Assembly: GCA_013331625.1 (NCBI GenBank)
Contig: DUGC01000030.1
Location: forward strand, 41,208 to 46,970
Source of the DNA: Candidatus Iainarchaeum sp.
GTDB taxonomy: Archaea > Iainarchaeota > Iainarchaeia > Iainarchaeales > Iainarchaeaceae
Direction of reading: 5' to 3'
DNA length: 5,763 nucleotides
Shown here: positions 1-4,031 of the stretch, in pieces
Numbering within the stretch: position 1 is the first letter of the stretch
Layout of the letters: each line of letters opens with the position of its first letter
The notes under the pieces: model-generated
The model's input: the letters and a program-made list of their open reading frames with translations, nothing else
Told to the model about the DNA's origin: nothing
Databases searched by the model: none
Made by a program: the position numbers and the translations under genes

Positions 1-425
1 CCATGCGGATGCATACATCCGCGCACATCCTTGCGGCAGTGATCAATAAGGAACTTGGCGCGCTCATAACGGGGAACCAGCTTGAAGAAAAACAATCACG
101 CATGGATTTTAACGTGAAGGATTTCGACCGCTCCCTGCTCAAGACATTTGAAGAAAAGGCGAACGGGGTGATAGCGCAAGGGATGGATGTGAAAGTTTCG
201 TTTTTAGAGCGCGAACAGGCACTGCAAAACAGCGCGCTCTTCCGGCTAAAAGATGTTTTGCCAAAAGACCTTCCGGTGCTGCGCATAGTCTCAATCGGGG
301 AGTTTGACGTGCAGGCAGATGGCGGCACGCACGTGAAAAATACTGCAGAAACCGGGAAAATGAAAATTGTTGATTTCAAGAACAAGGGCGCGGAGAACCG
401 CAGGATTTACTGGGAACTGGAATGA
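1..425 (+). CDS. alaX: Alanyl-tRNA editing protein AlaX, C-terminal part (cut by the window edge)
   Basis: AlaX proteins hydrolyse Ser-tRNA(Ala) or Gly-tRNA(Ala) in trans in the cytoplasm, as the editing domain of alanyl-tRNA synthetase does in cis. The visible 140 residues (counted from the ATG at 3) cover the catalytic editing domain. They show the HxxxH zinc motif (HTSAH, residues 4-8) and the second zinc motif region DGGTH (106-110), followed by VKNTAETG and the typical C-terminal end RRIYWELE. The first HxxxH sits almost at the visible N-terminus, where the medium-length AlaX forms have an extra N-terminal domain of roughly 80-95 residues. The frame has no stop upstream inside the window, so the true start is probably outside and the ATG at 3 is probably internal. 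Oddity: the zinc-ligand Cys expected in CGGTH is Asp106 here. I have the impression that some archaeal AlaX proteins share this, but cannot confirm it. The family call is secure; the exact subtype is not. Confidence 0.9.
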   Translation, partial: MRMHTSAHILAAVINKELGALITGNQLEEKQSRMDFNVKDFDRSLLKTFEEKANGVIAQGMDVKVSFLEREQALQNSALFRLKDVLPKDLPVLRIVSIGEFDVQADGGTHVKNTAETGKMKIVDFKNKGAENRRIYWELE

Positions 426-466
426 TTTGAATTTCGGAAGTATAGAAAGCTTTTAGTCCGGTTTGC

Positions 467-473
467 AGGTGAG
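467..473 (+). promoter_or_regulatory. Shine-Dalgarno site of the cyclase gene
   Basis: AGGTGAG matches the anti-Shine-Dalgarno complement of archaeal 16S rRNA and lies 9 bases before the ATG at 483. It supports that start codon. It implies a leadered message, or read-through from alaX across the 57-base gap, rather than a leaderless start. Confidence 0.6.
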
Positions 474-482
474 TTATTCTCA

Positions 483-1124
483 ATGCCAAACGCAAAAAGG
501 AACAAAACCAGATTCATTGACCTCACAATGCCGCTTGATGAGAATGCTCCGGCATACCAGAATGACCTCAAAGTCAAGATCCGGCAGTTTTCCACAATTG
601 CAAAGAAGGGGTGGAACGAAAAGGCAATTACACTAAGCTTCCACTCAGGAACCCATATCGATGCCCCGTTCCACATGATTGCGAAGGGAAAAAAGCTTGA
701 CCAATTCCCTGCTGAAAAGTTCATGGGAAGCGCAGTTGTGATAGACTGCAGGAAAACGAATTCGAAAAACGAAATCGTTTCAGATCTTGGCAAGGTGCGC
801 AGGGGAGATATCGTGCTGCTTTGCACCGGCCACTCCAGAAAAATGCATTCGATAAAATATTTTGATGGCAATCCTGTCGTTGGGTTGCAGATGGCAAAGG
901 AATTATGCAAAAGGGGAGTGAAAATGGCAGGAATCGATTCGTGGACAATTGACAATTCGCCCTATTCAGCGCACAAAATTTTGATGAAAAAGGAAATTTT
1001 AATAGCCGAGAATTTGGTGAATCTGGAAAAAATCTGCGGGAAAAGGATATGGTGCGCAATATTGCCCCTCAAAATCAAAGATGCCGACGGCGCTCCTGCA
1101 AGGGCCGTTTGCCAGATAAAGTGA
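483..1124 (+). CDS. Cyclase-family metal-dependent hydrolase, kynurenine formamidase-like
   Basis: This 213-residue protein belongs to the cyclase/KynB family (PF04199 type), soluble enzymes that hydrolyse amides such as N-formylkynurenine using divalent metals. The signature HSGTHIDAPFH spans residues 54-64. By the KynB pattern, His54, His58 and Asp60 would bind metal and His64 would be catalytic. His164 and Glu176 follow with the same 12-residue spacing that KynB has between its last two metal ligands, and GIDSWTID (150-157) is the usual strand before them. Length is normal for the family (about 200-220). No signal peptide is visible. The start at 483 is backed by a Shine-Dalgarno site. No tryptophan-catabolism gene is nearby, and many archaeal members have unknown substrates, so kynurenine formamidase activity itself is only an inference. 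The site is complete, so some metal-dependent hydrolase activity is likely. Confidence 0.88.
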   Translation: MPNAKRNKTRFIDLTMPLDENAPAYQNDLKVKIRQFSTIAKKGWNEKAITLSFHSGTHIDAPFHMIAKGKKLDQFPAEKFMGSAVVIDCRKTNSKNEIVSDLGKVRRGDIVLLCTGHSRKMHSIKYFDGNPVVGLQMAKELCKRGVKMAGIDSWTIDNSPYSAHKILMKKEILIAENLVNLEKICGKRIWCAILPLKIKDADGAPARAVCQIK

Positions 1125-1183
1125 TTTTTCCGATTCAATTCCCAAATACCCCCCAAAGGCAAATCCCTTCGAAAAAGCAAAGG

Positions 1184-1191
1184 AATTTATT
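1184..1191 (+). promoter_or_regulatory. Putative TATA box of the serpin gene
   Basis: AATTTATT is centred about 29 bases before the ATG at 1217, with an A/G-rich stretch (gcaaagg) just upstream that could act as a BRE. At this distance archaeal transcription would begin at or very near the start codon, giving a leaderless message. No Shine-Dalgarno site is visible before the ATG, which agrees. A T5 run directly after the preceding stop codon (1125-1129) could help terminate the upstream transcript, but is weak alone. Confidence 0.5.
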
Positions 1192-1216
1192 GAATGCCAC
1201 ATCTTATTGTTGCGTT

Positions 1217-2458
1217 ATGAAAGCAGTAATTTGCGCTATTGTGGCATTCATGGTTTTTGCAGGATGCGTACAAAACGAGCAGCCAGTGCAATTGCTGGAT
1301 GAAAATTACGCTACAGCCCAAGACGTGAGCGATGTTGTGAATGGAAACAGCCAGTTCGCAATTGACGCCTACAAAAAGCTCAATAGCGAAAATGGGGGCA
1401 AAAACATCTTCTTCTCGCCCTACAGCATCTCGAGCGCCCTTGCAATAACATACGAGGGGGCAAGGGGGCAGACAGCGCAGGAAATGCAGCAGGTGCTCGG
1501 GCTGCCTGAGGATGAAAATGCAATGCTCGCGGGATTTGCAAAAATATACAACACAATCAACGGCAAGGGTAAATCATACCAGCTCTACACCGCAAATGCC
1601 CTCTGGGCGCAGCAGAGCTACAAATTCCTCGACAGCTTCACGTCAGTTTCAAAAAAATATTTCGGCGCGCAGGCAACGAATGTTGATTTCATCAATAAAT
1701 CCGAGCAGGCAAGGCAGGAAATAAACGGCTGGGTCGAATCTCACACTAACTCAAAAATAAAGGACCTGATGCCCCAAGGAAGCCTTGACCCGCTCACAAG
1801 GCTCGTTATCACGAACGCGGTTTATTTCAAGGGCAAATGGAAACTGCAGTTCGAGCCGTCAAAAACTTATGGTGCCGATTTCAAAGTAAGCCCGCAGCAG
1901 AGCGTGAAAGTGCAGATGATGCACATGAGCGGGGAGAAATCAAGATTCAATTACCTTGAAAACGATGAACTGCAGATGATCGAATTGCCATACGACGGCA
2001 ATGGGCTTTTGATGGTCGTGATATTGCCCCTTGAAGGCAAAATGGACGATGTTGATCAGTCTTTGAGCGTTCAAAAGATCGGCGAACTCAAGGCAATGCT
2101 CTCAGAACAGGAAGTTGTGGTGAATTTGCCAAAATTCAAATTCAAAACCAAATATTCCATGGCACAAACTCTGGCCGGGATGGGAATGCCAAACGCATTT
2201 TCCGACGAGGCGGACTTTTCAGGGATGGACGGAACAAAGGACCTTTATATCAGCAAGGTGATACATCAGGCATTTGTGGAAGTGAACGAGGAAGGGACTG
2301 AGGCAGCAGCGGCAACAGCAGTAGTGGACGCAACATCGATCGCGCAGCCACAAAACATCTTCAACGCGAACCGCCCGTTCATTTTCATGATAGAGGAAAA
2401 GAGCACCGGAACCATCCTTTTCATGGGAAAAGTCACTGACCCGTCAAAAGCGGATTAA
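1217..2458 (+). CDS. Serpin (serine/cysteine protease inhibitor), predicted surface lipoprotein
   Basis: A full-length serpin domain of normal size (413 residues in total) that should trap a target protease by the suicide-inhibition mechanism. The frame is open back to 1049, but the ATG at 1217 is chosen because it gives a signal peptide (MKAVICAIVAFMVFAGC) with a lipobox-like FAGC; Cys17 would be lipidated and residues 18-45 act as a linker. A TATA-like box lies 29 bases before it. Shutter residues known from alpha-1-antitrypsin are present: Ser in FFSPYSISSA (65-74), Asn200 in ITNAVYFKGKW, His350 in ISKVIHQAF. The hinge EEGTEAAAAT (358-367) is a textbook inhibitory hinge with small residues at P12-P9. 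Counting 17 residues from the first hinge Glu puts P1 at Ser374. The loop to the conserved RPF motif (386-388) is two residues longer than in antitrypsin, so P1 could shift to Ala376. Archaeal serpins are uncommon. The function outside the cell is inferred from the signal peptide. Confidence 0.95.
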   Translation: MKAVICAIVAFMVFAGCVQNEQPVQLLDENYATAQDVSDVVNGNSQFAIDAYKKLNSENGGKNIFFSPYSISSALAITYEGARGQTAQEMQQVLGLPEDENAMLAGFAKIYNTINGKGKSYQLYTANALWAQQSYKFLDSFTSVSKKYFGAQATNVDFINKSEQARQEINGWVESHTNSKIKDLMPQGSLDPLTRLVITNAVYFKGKWKLQFEPSKTYGADFKVSPQQSVKVQMMHMSGEKSRFNYLENDELQMIELPYDGNGLLMVVILPLEGKMDDVDQSLSVQKIGELKAMLSEQEVVVNLPKFKFKTKYSMAQTLAGMGMPNAFSDEADFSGMDGTKDLYISKVIHQAFVEVNEEGTEAAAATAVVDATSIAQPQNIFNANRPFIFMIEEKSTGTILFMGKVTDPSKAD

Positions 2459-2505
2459 CCACACTTTCAAAAGTATGGACAGGCAATTGAAGCCCACCAC
2501 CCTGA

Positions 2506-2513
2506 TTTTAATA
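2506..2513 (+). promoter_or_regulatory. Putative TATA box of the pth2 operon
   Basis: TTTTAATA is centred about 28 bases before the ATG at 2537, the same geometry as at the serpin gene. No Shine-Dalgarno site precedes the ATG, so the first gene of the operon is probably translated from a leaderless message. The 78-base gap after the serpin gene contains nothing else recognisable. Confidence 0.5.
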
Positions 2514-2536
2514 CAACCTCAACCTAATTTTAGAAT

Positions 2537-2887
2537 ATGGATTTCAAGCAGGCAATGGTTGTGAGGAGTGATTTGCAGATGGGCAAGGGGAAAATTGCCG
2601 CGCAATGCTCACACGCATCACTAGAGGCGTACGAAAAGACTTTGCGGCAAAGCCCCCTTTGGGTGGGGGAGTGGAAAGCGCAGGGGCAGGCAAAAATAGT
2701 CCTTAAAGTGGGGAGCAAAAAAGAGCTGCTGGAACTATTTGAAAAAGTGAAAAAGGCGATTCCCTCAGCGCTCATAAAGGACGCGGGGCACACGCAGGTC
2801 GATACGGGAGAGCCTACATGCATAGGGATCGGCCCTGCGCCTGAAGCTGAAATAAACAGGTTCACAAAAGACCTCAAGCTCTTGTGA
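2537..2887 (+). CDS. pth2: Peptidyl-tRNA hydrolase, archaeal/eukaryotic type (Pth2)
   Basis: Pth2 cleaves the ester bond of peptidyl-tRNAs that drop off the ribosome, freeing tRNA for reuse. At 116 residues this has the compact length normal for archaeal Pth2. Family blocks are all present in order: KQAMVVRSDLQMGKGKIAAQ (4-23) with the lysines of MGKGK and then CSHASL (24-29), GQAKIVLKV (50-58), DAGHTQ (82-87), and TCIGIGPAP (94-102). It is unrelated to bacterial Pth1. The TATA-like box 28 bases upstream supports the ATG at 2537. Its stop codon overlaps the GTG start of the next gene (2884-2887), so it is the lead gene of a three-gene operon ending with a ribosome-biogenesis-type GTPase. No key residue appears to be missing. 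Confidence 0.95.
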   Translation: MDFKQAMVVRSDLQMGKGKIAAQCSHASLEAYEKTLRQSPLWVGEWKAQGQAKIVLKVGSKKELLELFEKVKKAIPSALIKDAGHTQVDTGEPTCIGIGPAPEAEINRFTKDLKLL

Positions 2888-3144
2888 AAGAGCAGGCAAA
2901 AATCGGAAAAATTATGAATGCAGGAAAATTCACATTCGTCTTACTGGGCATTTCGCTTGCAGCACTGAGCATGGCGATGCTCTCGATGCTTGCGGGCTAC
3001 CTGGGAATAATGCTCAATGGCGGCCTCTTCAGGGATGCAAGCCCTCTTGGGGTCATAGTGGTATTTGCGATTATCATTTTAGGCGGCGTGTATTTGTTCA
3101 ACACCGCGGCAAAGATCATCAAGAATGCAATCAACACCAGGTGA
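2884..3144 (+). CDS. Small membrane protein with two transmembrane helices, unknown function
   Basis: I do not recognise a family. The 86 residues comprise a short basic N-terminus (Lys-rich, 1-15), a long hydrophobic segment (about 16-44) rich in small and Met/Leu residues, a short polar loop (NGGLFRDASP, 45-54), a second hydrophobic segment (about 55-73) and a basic tail (KIIKNAINTR). Positive charge at both ends suggests both termini face the cytoplasm. The start is uncertain. GTG at 2884 overlaps the pth2 stop in a GTGA arrangement, typical of translational coupling. ATG at 2914, ten codons later, removes only the charged leader. Neither has a good Shine-Dalgarno site. Its 3' end overlaps the start of the GTPase gene by up to 20 bases. 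That the frame is real is supported by this tight packing between two certain genes and by the clean two-helix pattern. Confidence 0.7.
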   Translation: MKEQAKIGKIMNAGKFTFVLLGISLAALSMAMLSMLAGYLGIMLNGGLFRDASPLGVIVVFAIIILGGVYLFNTAAKIIKNAINTR

Positions 3145-3946
3145 AAAAGTGGGGTACCGCGACATGGTGAAGGGGATAATTTCCGACTGCGACATAGTAC
3201 TTGAAAAACTTGACGCGCGCTTTCCTGAAAAAAGCAGGAACCTTGACATGGAGCAGTACATTGAAAAGGAAAAAAAGGAACTGATAATAGTGATCAACAA
3301 ATCCGACCTCATCTCAAAAAGGAACGCCGAGCGCATAAAAAACATCCTCGGCGGGCGCACCGTCTTTGTTTCCGCGACAAAAAGGAAAGGGGTTGCAAGG
3401 CTGCGGATCGGGATCGGAAAGATTGCGGCAGACAGGCAGGTCAAAATAGCGGTTATCGGCTACCCTAATACGGGAAAGAGCAGCATCATCAACATGCTCA
3501 AGGGCAGCAGGGCCGCCCGCACCTCAAGCACTGCAGGCTTTACAAGGGGCAAGCAGTATGTGAGGGTGAGCGGCAGGATGCTCCTCATTGACAGCCCGGG
3601 CGTGATACCTTTCAATGAAAATGACGAAATGCTGATGTCCCTTCTCAACGCGAAAAACCCCCAGCACCTAAAGGACCTTGAAGGCACAGGGGTTGAGATG
3701 GCAGAATACCTTTTGCGCACCCAGCCGGAAACGCTCCAGAAGCATTACGGGATAGAAAAACGCGACGGGGAGGAGTTCCTTGAAGAGCTTGCAAGGAAAA
3801 GGAACAAACTTTTAAAGGGGGCAAGGCCCGACATCAATGCCGCGGCAAGGATTTTCATAGACGATTTCCAGCAGGGAAAAATCGCATTTTCACCTGAAAT
3901 GCCTTCGCAAAAAAAAGATAAAATACCCAAAAACGGCCAAAATTAG
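3125..3946 (+). CDS. Circularly permuted GTPase, YlqF/RbgA-like ribosome biogenesis family
   Basis: The G motifs come in permuted order: NKSD (G4, 58-61), SATKRKG (G5, 83-89), GYPNTGKSS (G1, 112-120), a Thr in AGFTRG (G2, about 137-142) and DSPG (G3, 156-159). This G4-G5-G1-G2-G3 order and the leading DARFPEKSRN (30-39) mark the YlqF/YawG class, whose members (bacterial RbgA, eukaryotic Nug1/Nog2/Lsg1) act in large-subunit assembly. The C-terminal motif FIDDFQQGKIAF (244-255) is also typical. At 273 residues it has almost no N-terminal extension. The start is uncertain. ATG 3125 overlaps the preceding gene by 20 bases. GTG 3149 follows a good AGGTGA site by four bases. ATG 3164 begins at MVKGIISDCD. 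All three keep every motif. It is the last gene of the pth2 operon and ends in TAG. A ribosome role is inferred from the family. Confidence 0.92.
   Translation: MQSTPGEKVGYRDMVKGIISDCDIVLEKLDARFPEKSRNLDMEQYIEKEKKELIIVINKSDLISKRNAERIKNILGGRTVFVSATKRKGVARLRIGIGKIAADRQVKIAVIGYPNTGKSSIINMLKGSRAARTSSTAGFTRGKQYVRVSGRMLLIDSPGVIPFNENDEMLMSLLNAKNPQHLKDLEGTGVEMAEYLLRTQPETLQKHYGIEKRDGEEFLEELARKRNKLLKGARPDINAAARIFIDDFQQGKIAFSPEMPSQKKDKIPKNGQN
3139..3144 (+). promoter_or_regulatory. Shine-Dalgarno-like AGGTGA inside the gene overlap
   Basis: AGGTGA includes the TGA stop of the small membrane protein gene. It could position ribosomes for the GTG at 3149 (four-base spacing) or, less well, the ATG at 3164 (19-base spacing). 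It lies downstream of the ATG at 3125, so its presence argues that the annotated GTPase start may be too early. Confidence 0.4.
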
Positions 3947-3975
3947 AACTTAATTGATTCTTTTCAACCACAACC

Positions 3976-3984
3976 TATTTTAAT
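3976..3984 (+). promoter_or_regulatory. Putative TATA box of the repeat-protein gene
   Basis: TATTTTAAT shares the ATTTTAAT core with the pth2 box, and both are preceded by an AACC/ACCC-type context. It lies about 50 bases before the ATG at 4032, so transcription would begin near 4005-4010 with a leader of roughly 25 bases. A second A/T-rich element, ATTATAA near 3998-4004, would instead give a start close to the ATG. The first option fits better with the Shine-Dalgarno site present in the leader. The T-rich ATTCTTTTC just upstream (about 3957-3965) could end the GTPase transcript. Confidence 0.45.
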
Positions 3985-4020
3985 GTCTATAACTCAATTA
4001 TAACGAGCATTTCAGAAGAA

Positions 4021-4025
4021 AAGGT
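4021..4025 (+). promoter_or_regulatory. Shine-Dalgarno site of the repeat-protein gene
   Basis: AAGGT in the context gaaaaggtc lies six bases before the ATG at 4032 and confirms that start. This gene therefore appears leadered, unlike the serpin and pth2 genes. Confidence 0.55.
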
Positions 4026-4031
4026 CTTACC

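Noticed and set aside
407..955. Minus-strand open frame opposite the cyclase gene
   Set aside because: No recognisable motifs. The + strand encodes a complete family signature over the same bases.
1049..1216. Upstream extension of the serpin frame to an ATG at 1049
   Set aside because: It overlaps the end of the cyclase gene, is Arg/Gln-rich without domain character, and would bury the signal peptide that starts at 1217.
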